Shown here piece by piece: positions 1-6,900 of a stretch of 9,722 nucleotides of DNA; within the stretch, counting starts at the first letter, position 1, and every line of letters begins with the position of its first letter. The notes below the pieces were generated by a model. That model did no database searches, was not told the DNA's origin, and saw only the letters and a list, made by a program, of their open reading frames with translations. Both the position numbers and the translations under genes were made by a program. Source of the DNA: UBA6136 sp046305255 (GTDB lineage Bacteria; Pseudomonadota; Gammaproteobacteria; Methylococcales; Methylococcaceae); NCBI GenBank assembly GCA_046305255.1, contig JBKCCF010000116.1:1-9722 (forward strand). Direction: 5' to 3'.

Positions 1-1769
1 GTGCGGGGCACCCAGTCGGCAGACGGATTCGCAAGAATGTCGTGATAACGCGCCACGACCTGCAACACGTTCAGAAGCTGTCGCTTGTACTCATGAATGC
101 GCTTGATCTGCACATCAAACAGCGTTGAAGGGCTGACTTCAATGCCGGATCGCTGCCTGAAAAGATAGCTCCAGCGTAGTTTGTTGGCCTGTTTCACCGC
201 CCGGAACCGCCGCCTGAATTCAGCATCCTCAGCCAGGGGCGTCAGTTCGCGCAGACGCTCAAGATCGCAGATCCAGGACGGTCCCAGGGCCTCGGTAATC
301 AATGCCGACAGCGCCGGATTGGACTGATTCAACCAGCGCCGCTGGGTGACACCATTAGTGATATTGATAAAGCGATCAGGGAAAATACGGGCAAAATCCC
401 GAAATATGGTGCTCTGCATCAATGCAGAATGCAGCTTCGCGACGCCGTTGACTTTGTGACTGCCGACAATCGCAAGATGCGACATGCGTACCCGACGACC
501 ATGGTCCTCGTCGATCAGCGATACCCGCCGTATCAAGTCCATATCACCGGGATACTGGCGACTGACATCCGACAGAAAACGCCGATTGATCTCGTAAATA
601 ATGAGCAGGTGGCGCGGGAGTAGCCGTTCAAAAAGCTTGACCTGCCAGGTTTCCAAAGCCTCCGGCAGTAGCGTGTGGTTGGTGTAGGCAAAAGTACGGA
701 CAGTGATCTGAAAGGCCCGCTCCCATTCTAACCTTTCCTCATCAACCAGAATGCGCATGAGTTCGGCAATCGCGATGGCCGGGTGGGTATCGTTGAGCTG
801 AATGGCGACTTCATCCGGCAATTCGTCATATGTCGCGTGATCGCTGCGGAAGTGGGCCAGAATGTCCTGCAGTGTCGCGCTGACGAAAAAGTATTCCTGC
901 TTCAGCCTTAATTCGCGGCCCATCTGCGTTGTATCGTCGGGGTACAGCACCTTCGACAGATTTTCAGACTGGGTTTTCTGCTCGACCGCACGGATGTAGT
1001 TGCCCTCATTGAAATAGCGCAGCTCAAAATCGCGCGTAGCCTTGGCCGACCATAGCCGCAAGTTGTTGACGGTTTGGCCGCCGAAGCCGGGAATCGGCGT
1101 GTCGTAGGCCATGGCCATCACATCCTCGGTTTCCTGCCAGTCAAAACGCGGTTTGCCATCATCATCCTGAACCAGAACCGCTTTGCCCTGAAACTGCACT
1201 TTGTACAACACGTCTGTACGCGGAAACTCCCAGGGATTGCCGTAGCGCAGCCAGTTATCAGGATGTTCGACCTGCCAGCCGTGCTCAATTTGCTGGGCAA
1301 ACATGCCATAGTCGTAGCGTATGCCGTAACCGAAGCCCGGCATCTGCAAACTGGCGAGAGAGTCCAGAAAACAGGCCGCCAGCCGCCCTAACCCGCCGTT
1401 ACCAAGAGCTGCCTCAGCCTCACAGTCGGCGACATCCTCCAGACGCAGGCCAACATTCTCCATAGCCTGATAAAACTCGTCGGAACATTCCATATTGAGC
1501 AAAGCATTGCCCAGCGCACGGCCAATCAGAAACTCCATCGAAAGGTAATAAACACGCTTGGCGTCCTGCAGGTAGTAACTCCGCATGGAGTCCATCCACT
1601 TGACCGTCAGCATATCCCTGACGACATGGGCCAATGCATAAAACCAGTCGCGCTGACTGGTATCGATAGGATCTTTACCGAGTGAATAGATCAACCGGTT
1701 GACTAAAGCTTCTTCCAGCCCCGACACATTTTTTTCGTCCAAAAGGGTACCGTAACGATCTTCATCCAT
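1..1769 (-). CDS. glgP: Glycogen phosphorylase, N-terminal 589 codons (cut by window edge)
   Basis: This cytoplasmic enzyme releases glucose-1-phosphate from the non-reducing ends of glycogen or maltodextrin, using pyridoxal phosphate. My translation of the minus strand reads without a stop from an ATG at 1769 (MDEDRYGTLLDEKN) to the window edge. It follows E. coli GlgP throughout: YYLSMEFLIGRALGNALL, then ALGNGGLGRLAACFLDS, GYGIRYDYGMF, NPWEFPR, SENLSKVLYPDD, RELRLKQEYFFVSATLQDIL, QLNDTHPAIAIAELMR, LPRHLLIIYEIN, GRRVRMSHLAIVGSHKVNGV, NITNGVTQRRWL and FDVQIKRIHEYKRQLLNVL. It ends in DWVPR. Family members are about 815-830 residues, so roughly 230 residues lie to the left, including the lysine that binds the cofactor. 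No frameshift is seen. The ribosome site is weak (a run of G about 10 nt before ATG), and an in-frame GTG five codons upstream is an alternative start. A 104-bp gap separates it from the upstream gene, with no terminator visible. Confidence 0.95.
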   Translation of the reverse strand, partial: MDEDRYGTLLDEKNVSGLEEALVNRLIYSLGKDPIDTSQRDWFYALAHVVRDMLTVKWMDSMRSYYLQDAKRVYYLSMEFLIGRALGNALLNMECSDEFYQAMENVGLRLEDVADCEAEAALGNGGLGRLAACFLDSLASLQMPGFGYGIRYDYGMFAQQIEHGWQVEHPDNWLRYGNPWEFPRTDVLYKVQFQGKAVLVQDDDGKPRFDWQETEDVMAMAYDTPIPGFGGQTVNNLRLWSAKATRDFELRYFNEGNYIRAVEQKTQSENLSKVLYPDDTTQMGRELRLKQEYFFVSATLQDILAHFRSDHATYDELPDEVAIQLNDTHPAIAIAELMRILVDEERLEWERAFQITVRTFAYTNHTLLPEALETWQVKLFERLLPRHLLIIYEINRRFLSDVSRQYPGDMDLIRRVSLIDEDHGRRVRMSHLAIVGSHKVNGVAKLHSALMQSTIFRDFARIFPDRFINITNGVTQRRWLNQSNPALSALITEALGPSWICDLERLRELTPLAEDAEFRRRFRAVKQANKLRWSYLFRQRSGIEVSPSTLFDVQIKRIHEYKRQLLNVLQVVARYHDILANPSADWVPR

Positions 1770-1873
1770 AACCCTAACCCCCACTGATTGTCACGCCTGG
1801 CCCCTAACGCTTTAACGCTATATAACCCTCAGCCCATGTTATGCCGACGCGTAACAGGGCACCTTGCAAAAAA

Positions 1874-2308
1874 TCAACTAAAAATCCAGATAATGGCAGC
1901 ATAGCGAGCCAATTTTCCCAAGAAGATCGCTATGAGTGAAATAACGTAAGGCAAACGCAACCAGCCCGCGGCAAAGCAGAGACCATCGCCCACCAGCGGC
2001 AGCCAGGACAATAAAAGGAGCAGAGCCCCCCAACGACGTACCGCTACAACGGCTTTGTGGCGTGAGGCATCTGTTGGATGATCAGCCGGGTATTTGATGC
2101 CGGCCCAATAGCCGAGTAATACGGTGGTCATGGCGCCCAAGGTATTACCCACGGTCGCACTCGCCAAAAGTAACCAGGAAGGGTGCTCGCCCTGGTGGAC
2201 CAGCATGGCCAGCACGGCCTCAGACCCACCGGGAGCGATAGTTGATGAAATAAACGCACTGGCGAATAAACCCCATAGTGCAGTCGAGCCACTGAAAACA
2301 TCCGTCAC
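1874..2308 (-). CDS. yqaA: YqaA family inner-membrane protein (DedA/SNARE-associated type)
   Basis: This is a small polytopic membrane protein of the DedA/VTT-related YqaA group; its molecular role is unsettled (established family knowledge). The core resembles E. coli YqaA along its whole length: LWGLFASAFISSTIAPGGSE (helix 1 and a PGxSE motif), ATVGNTLGAMTTVLLGYWAG, a basic linker, then RRWGALLLLLSWLPLVGDGL with the family LLSWxPxVGD signature, an AGWLRL turn and a final helix starting FLGKLARYAA. I chose the GTG at 2308 because GAGG stands 5 nt before it and it gives 144 residues, against about 142 in E. coli. The frame stays open upstream to an ATG at 2464, adding 52 residues with one extra hydrophobic helix (LILAFILLLLCIWAVGLM); that longer form is possible but less likely. 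It is transcribed toward glgP, 104 bp away. Confidence 0.88.
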   Translation of the reverse strand: MTDVFSGSTALWGLFASAFISSTIAPGGSEAVLAMLVHQGEHPSWLLLASATVGNTLGAMTTVLLGYWAGIKYPADHPTDASRHKAVVAVRRWGALLLLLSWLPLVGDGLCFAAGWLRLPYVISLIAIFLGKLARYAAIIWIFS

Positions 2309-2728
2309 GGAAACCTCACAGGGTAAGCAGGCACGGGTTGCTGTCATCAAACCAACAGCCCAGATACAGAGAAGCAGCAGAATAAACGCCAGAATCAGCC
2401 CGCGGCTGCACAGACGCCATTCCTGGCATGATGATGACACAGTCACCGTCAACAGGGCCTGCACCGGGATTAGAACCGACCATGATCAAGGCACCACAAC
2501 CCGGACCCTATGTTCCATTCCATGTGATTAACCGCCGCAATCAAGCGGCAAAAAACCTATCCGCTATCGCGTTGAGCCTTTTGCACCGACCTAAAGACTG
2601 TGCAGATCTCACTGCCAAGCCGGTTACGATGTGCGATATGACACAGCGGTGAGGCATCCGCCACAGGTGACGCAGAAAAAGCAACATCGGACCGAGGTTA
2701 AGTCATTGGATCGTAGCGCCAAATAACT
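2309..2728. other. Non-coding stretch upstream of yqaA and of the sigma-54 promoter
   Basis: Apart from the possible N-terminal extension of yqaA (2309-2464, minus) I see no gene here. Open frames on the plus strand (for example 2124-2531) overlie yqaA in antisense, read as basic, low-complexity peptide and match nothing I know. A short hairpin around 2534-2549 (CCGC/GCGG type) is followed by A residues on the plus strand, so it is not a plus-strand terminator. Two TGTGC-containing sites near 2599 and 2630 are described separately. Confidence 0.5.
2599..2645 (+). promoter_or_regulatory. Candidate upstream activator sites: two TGTGC repeats
   Basis: Two related half-palindromic motifs begin with TGTGC at 2599 (TGTGCAGATCTCAC) and at 2630 (TGTGCGATATGACACA). 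They are 31 bp apart, close to three helical turns on the same face. The second is an imperfect palindrome (TGTG...CACA). They centre about 110-150 bp before the predicted sigma-54 start, where bacterial enhancer-binding proteins normally sit. The spacing differs from the usual NtrC site (TGCAC-N7-GTGCA), so the activator is not identified. They also faintly resemble CRP half-sites. Confidence 0.3.
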
Positions 2729-2745
2729 TTGGCACAGTACATGCA
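2729..2745 (+). promoter_or_regulatory. Sigma-54 (RpoN) promoter
   Basis: TTGGCACAGTACATGCA matches the sigma-54 consensus YTGGCACG-N4-TTGCW, with only the G after TGGCAC (here A) and the first T of TTGC (here A) different. The GG at 2731-2732 and the GC at 2743-2744 are exactly 12 bp apart, as the -24/-12 elements require. The predicted start is near 2756. No protein gene follows on this strand; a strong terminator comes 130 bp later, which points to a small RNA. Confidence 0.65.
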
Positions 2746-2755
2746 TTACATGAAT

Positions 2756-2889
2756 GAGATTTATGACCTACCGGCCGGGATTCCTCTCCGGCAATGACGT
2801 AATCAAAACAGGCGTCTGGTGATATCTCCTCTTCAGATTTAGTTAGTGCTCCGTGAGTTTGCGCCTCTCTACAAGGGAGGCGTTTTTTT
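2756..2889 (+). ncRNA. Candidate sigma-54-dependent small RNA (about 134 nt)
   Basis: The limits come from the sigma-54 promoter (predicted start about 2756) and the end of the T-run at 2889. The 5' part can form a hairpin (GCCGG at 2774 pairing CCGGC at 2788-2792), the middle is CU-rich, with TCTCCTCT at 2825-2832, and the 3' end is a terminator stem. This layout is usual for trans-acting Hfq-type RNAs. It is not Qrr, GlmY, CrcZ or 6S as I remember those sequences, and there are no repeated A-rich Crc-target motifs. A 19-codon frame starts at ATG 2763 (MTYRPGF...) and ends at 2822, but it has no ribosome site. The TCTCCTCT segment is the exact complement of the ribosome binding site of the small secreted protein at 3328-3696. 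It is a prediction from signals only. Confidence 0.5.
2862..2889 (+). terminator. Rho-independent terminator of the candidate small RNA
   Basis: An 8-bp stem (CGCCTCTC pairing GGGAGGCG with one T-G wobble) closes a 5-nt loop, TACAA, and is followed directly by seven T residues at 2883-2889. This is a textbook intrinsic terminator on the plus strand. There is no protein gene upstream on that strand for it to serve. Confidence 0.85.
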
Positions 2890-3086
2890 CACAGACAGCG
2901 CTAATCTCCAAGGGACTTCCTGATGGCTATTCCAGCGCCTCACGGCGTCATTGGCACGACAGCGACCCAAAAGTATCCCACCGGGTATTGCGGAATCAAC
3001 GTCCCGCGTGTACAGGCCGGGTCTGCAGCATGGTGTTCCGTGCCACCACAGGGCTTAATTCATAGTAGCCAACTCCGCCACCCTGG

Positions 3087-3243
3087 CGCCTCGTCGCATT
3101 CATTAGGCCCAGGTTTTGCCGCCAGCTTCCGCCAGATGTGCGGTTACCCCTTAACACCCCTGCCGTTGAGCTAACCCTTCCGCCAGCGCGGTGGGCAGGA
3201 AGCGTGATGTCACCGCCAGTTCTTTGCGTTTTGCCAAACGCAT
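3087..3243 (-). mobile_element. Group II intron remnant, 5' domain I region (class C-like)
   Basis: Read on the minus strand, this stretch matches, as I remember them, conserved 5' parts of bacterial group II introns. There is a 5' hairpin GCGTTT-GGCA-AAACGC (3226-3241), then AACTGGCGGTGA, a long stem GCGGTG/CACCGC (3188-3193 with 3211-3216), then TTAGCT...GGCAGGGGTGT, and GGAAGCTGGCGGCAAAACCTG near 3108-3128. Its 5' end lies just behind the T-run of a minus-strand intrinsic terminator, the insertion habit of class C introns. The first bases read ATGCG rather than GTGYG. No reverse transcriptase gene or domain V hairpin follows to the left, so this is a 5' fragment or a decayed, ORF-less copy. 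The left limit is uncertain and may reach about 2890. An open 30-codon frame here (3151-3243) is probably incidental. Confidence 0.55.
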
Positions 3244-3249
3244 CCCACT

Positions 3250-3282
3250 AAAAAAGCCGAACGGGTTAATACCGGTTCGGCT
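3250..3282 (-). terminator. Rho-independent terminator of the small secreted protein gene
   Basis: On the minus strand AGCCGAAC pairs GTTCGGCT (8 bp), with two further G-C pairs inside after one C-C mismatch. The loop is TATTAA and a run of T follows (3250-3254). It lies about 45 nt past the stop codon at 3328, the expected place for this gene. Confidence 0.85.
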
Positions 3283-3327
3283 CTTAGTATCGCGGCAGAC
3301 CGGGGTCTGCCGGAAAATCCACCTGGA

Positions 3328-3696
3328 TTATTTGATGTTGGCGCTGATCTTTTCGATCGAAGCGACAACTTCAGCCAGGGTTGCTGCAGCCTTGGCAGTT
3401 TCACCCTTGTCGCACTCTTCCTGACCAACCTTCAACTGCTTGATAGCATCCTGAAGCGGCTTGCCAGCGGCATCACCGGTCACTTCCTTGTAGTGCTGCT
3501 TGGCAGCCTTGATGGCAACCAGACACTCTTCCTTGTTACCCGCAGCAGCCGCTGCCTGTGCATCCTTAGTTTTACCCAGAGTCAGGCCCATGTGCTCTTT
3601 TACGCCAGCAGCATTTTCGGCTGCAAACACGTTGCCAGCCATTGCTACGGATAGAACGACACCACTGACTACGGAAAAAATCTTGCTCATATTCAT
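3328..3696 (-). CDS. Small secreted alpha-helical protein with two EEC motifs (function unknown)
   Basis: I do not recognise a named gene. The 122-residue product has a clear Sec signal peptide: MNMSK, a hydrophobic core FSVVSGVVLSVAMAG, and a VFA cleavage site before AEN (after residue 25). The mature part, about 97 residues, is rich in Ala, Lys and Glu and reads as amphipathic helices. It contains two similar segments, each with Glu-Glu-Cys (Cys58 in NKEECLVAIK, Cys95 in GQEECDKGET), and one His-Tyr in AAKQHYKEV. Size and composition recall small periplasmic helical metal-binding proteins such as SmbP of nitrifiers, but without the histidine richness, so that likeness is only a guess. The start is ambiguous: AGAGGAGA (3708-3715) stands 11 nt before the ATG at 3696 but only 2 nt before an in-frame TTG at 3705. 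It has its own terminator, so it can be expressed alone. Confidence 0.85.
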   Translation of the reverse strand: MNMSKIFSVVSGVVLSVAMAGNVFAAENAAGVKEHMGLTLGKTKDAQAAAAAGNKEECLVAIKAAKQHYKEVTGDAAGKPLQDAIKQLKVGQEECDKGETAKAAATLAEVVASIEKISANIK

Positions 3697-3707
3697 ATTA
3701 TTCAATG

Positions 3708-3715
3708 TCTCCTCT
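3708..3715 (-). promoter_or_regulatory. Strong Shine-Dalgarno AGAGGAGA
   Basis: AGAGGAGA on the minus strand is a near-perfect ribosome binding site and implies good expression of the small secreted protein. It lies unusually close to a TTG codon at 3705 and rather far from the ATG at 3696. It is also exactly complementary to TCTCCTCT in the candidate small RNA (2825-2832). Confidence 0.7.
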
Positions 3716-3935
3716 GGTGACCGTTTCAGGCTCCCAAAAAATATAGTCCAAGTTCACAGATGATGGCCCCGTCCTGATGAACCGAAGCATTAAACGCTTC
3801 AGATATACCGTAGGCTAGTCCGAGTAATACGGCCGCCATGGGTAAATTCAGCCCCACGGTTCCAACGGAGTCAGATAGTAAAAGACTTCCTCCGGCTTGT
3901 CATGCTTTATATCTCGGAAAGAAACACACCAAATC

Positions 3936-3958
3936 GCGTTATTGCACATTTATAACGC
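3936..3958 (-). repeat. Hairpin 3' of the flavoprotein gene (weak terminator candidate)
   Basis: GCGTTAT (3936-3942) pairs ATAACGC (3952-3958) over 7 bp with a 9-nt loop, about 32 nt past the stop of the flavoprotein on its strand. No T-run follows on the minus strand, only a T-rich stretch further on, so termination here would be weak or the hairpin may only stabilise the 3' end. The remaining gap to 3706 holds no known gene; a 37-codon hydrophobic frame (3726-3839, minus) is discussed under findings. Confidence 0.3.
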
Positions 3959-3990
3959 ACCGCACCGCCCCCCAAGCGCCCCTAGTCAGC

Positions 3991-6900
3991 CTATTGATCG
4001 AGGCTGACCAGATGCTCCAACCAGAGGCCGGACAGCTTCTCCTGCACGGAGTTCTGCCTAAGTCTCGCTCTTAGATTCGGAAAGTCCACCCGATCCAGAT
4101 CCTGATCCTGGTTGTAACAGGAGTAAACGAAGCTCTCTTTACCAGTATCAGGATCAATATGCTTACAAAGGCACTGAGCACAGACACCTTTCATCATGCA
4201 CTGCATGGGGGAGTTGATAGAACCGATAGCGCTGTGGTGCGGCTTGATATAAGGCTTTAGCACCCCAAACCGGGCCTGCTTGACGGCATCCATCATCCGG
4301 TCAGAGCCAATCACCACCATATGGTCGACGTCATCCAGATTAATGGGCGTAGGTCCGAGTTCACCCTTGGCATAGGAGACCATAGCCTGGACGATGTTAC
4401 CGACGAAGGTCTTGTCCTGCGGACGCAAAGTCGGAATCGGTTCAGCGCCGGGAGCAGGATCGACCGCCCACACGACGACATCAGAGGCGGCTTCAATGTC
4501 GCTTACCTTGAAAACATCCTGCCGGTTGCGGTAGCCCGCAAAGTAAATCACCTGACTACCTGCCGCGCGCAACGCCTTGCCGATGGAGAACAGCACGGCA
4601 TTGCCAAGCCCACCGCCCACCAGCGCCACCGTCTGACCCGCATGTATCTCGGTCGGCGCACCCGTCACACCCATCACAACGACCGGATCACCGGGCTTCC
4701 ACAGTGCAAGGAGGCGCGAAGATGAGCCCATTTCCAGTGCGATGAGGGAAATTAGCCCCTGTTCCTTGTCGACCCAGGCACCGGTCAACGCCAATCCCTC
4801 GGAAGCCAGCACGGTGCCCTCAATCAAAGGCGCCAGAGCTTCAAAATTCTGAACCCGATAAAACTGGCCAGGACAGAAATGTTTGGCTGCCAGCGGTGCC
4901 CGGACGATAACCTCAATGATGGTTGGCGTCACGCGGTTGATCTCAACGATATGGGCCAGGAACTGATCATCCAGACGTTGCTGGAAGCTTTTCAGCGCCG
5001 CCTCACGAGAAGGCTGATCAGCGGCGGAAAGCTGGGCAAACTCCTTTTCATACAGCCTTGCGATGTAGGGATAGCCATCCTTTGCACTGGCCATCGCCTT
5101 GACGACATTGCCTGCGTAGACCGGATGATTATCACCATAAAAAGTGATGAACTTTCCGTTACGTTGATAGGAGGTAAAAGGCGCCGGCTTGCCGATTTTG
5201 GCAATCAGCGTGTCTTGCACCAACTCCAATTCCGGGATATCGCCACTCCAGTTAGGCTCGTAGCGTTGATAGAACTTGTTGTCCATCTGGAAGCTGTCGG
5301 GGTGTTCCGACTCGTAGATCGTGTTAGGCGAGGTACCTGCTGCAACAAACAGGCTGCGCAGCGGCACGTCCAGTTCCTCCTGTACACGCCATTTACCCTC
5401 TTCCAATCCCAGCCGCTGAAACTTGACTGCCCGCAGATGACCAAATTCGTCCTCCAACGTTTCCAACGGATTCATGCCGGGCGCAAGCCTGATGCCTTCG
5501 GCCAAGGCCTCCTCGATTTCCTCGGCATTTTGCCTGTAGGCCGGAGCGTCCTCTATGCCCTTGCGGTAGAACATGGTGACCCCGCCCCAGCGTTCCAGCC
5601 AAGGCAGAAAATCGGGCTTTTCGCCAGCTGCCTCAGCCCTTTGACGCTCGGCCTGAATCGCGCGACCATGCTCAAGGAACTCATCAAGGATAATAATTTC
5701 CTCGGCATCATATTTCGCCCGAATGACATCGACACCGTGTAGATGAGTCAATTTTTCGTAGCGGTGCAGAATCTTTTCAACCTGAACCGGGTAGTAAGCC
5801 AGCACCTCGGTACAGGTATCAATTGCGGTCAAACCCCCGCCGATTACACCGGCCGGTAACCGGACCTGCAGATTGGCCAATGATGATTCCTTGGCAGCTC
5901 CTGTCAACTGAAGCCCCATCAGGAAATCTGAGGCCTTGCGCACACCCCTGATCAGGTTGTTCTTGATGTCGATAACCGTAGGTTTGCCTGCACCGGAAGC
6001 AATCGCGATATGGTCGAAACCAAGGTCCCAGGCCTCATTGATGGTCAGGGTGCCGCCAAAACGTACGCCGCCGTAAATCCTGAAATTATTCCGGCGCAAC
6101 AGGTTGAGGTAGATCACCTTAAGGAAATTTTTGTCCCACCGAACGGTGATACCGTATTCAGCCACACCGCCAAAACCCAGCATGATGCGCTTGTCGAGAT
6201 CCTCATAAAGCTGGCGGAAATCCCGAATCGGCTGCGGTGGGGTGGTCTCGTTACCGGTCAGATAGTCGGGTAACGGTTCAATTTTGAGGCCGTCGATCCC
6301 TACGACGCCAAAACCTTCGTTAAGCAGATAGTGGGACAGGGTATAGCCGGCAGGTCCCATTCCTGCGACGAGTACATTGCGACCGTTATAGGCGAGCGCC
6401 GATGGCCGTTTGATATTGAGCGGGTTCCAGCGGGTTAGCAGACTGTACATTTCAAAGCCCCAGGGCATGAACAGTACATCCGTGAGTACATTGGTCTCAA
6501 TCTGTGGAATGTTGACGGGTTGTGTCTTCTGATAGATGCATCCTTTCATGCAGTCATTACAGATGCGGTGTCCGGTACCGGGGCAGAGCGGGTTGTCAAT
6601 CGTGATCAGCGCCAGCGCGCCGAGGTTATCCCCTTGCCGCTTGACCAGGTGCATCTCGGAGATTTTTTCTTCCAGGGGACAACCAGTAATGGTGACGCCT
6701 AGAGGGTTGATCTTGTAACTGCCGTCCTTCTTGTTGCGCATACCTTTTGAGCAGGAATCGGTATCGCGGTCATGACAGTAGATGCAGTGATCAACTTCAT
6801 ACAACACTCTCCGTTCGGAGAATCGCGGATCAGTCAGCCCAAAACCATCCCGACGCCGATGATGGCCTTCAGCCGCACCCCAGACAGTGTAGCCATTCAC

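Noticed and set aside
2750..2797. 15-codon frame MNEIYDLPAGIPLRQ overlapping the small RNA start
   Set aside because: Its ATG at 2750 lies before the predicted sigma-54 start at 2756 and it has no ribosome site.
2853..3174. Plus-strand frames 2853-3065 and 2923-3174 (70 and 83 codons)
   Set aside because: The first begins inside the terminator of the candidate small RNA. Both cross the intron-like region in antisense, and similar false frames are common over structured RNA. No protein family recognised.
3130..3185. A tRNA-like D-arm on the minus strand (TTAGCTCAACGGCAG)
   Set aside because: No anticodon arm, T-arm or acceptor stem can be built around it. The motif is explained by the group II intron similarity.
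3151..3243. 30-codon minus-strand frame (MRLAKRKELAVTSRFLPTAL...)
   Set aside because: Codon use looks reasonable, but it has no ribosome site, starts directly behind a terminator and overlaps the predicted domain I stems of the intron fragment.
4321..5742. Long open frames on the plus strand opposite the flavoprotein (for example 4879-5742, 287 codons)
   Set aside because: They lie wholly antisense to a gene with clear motifs in every part, and their products resemble no family. They are shadows of its codon bias.
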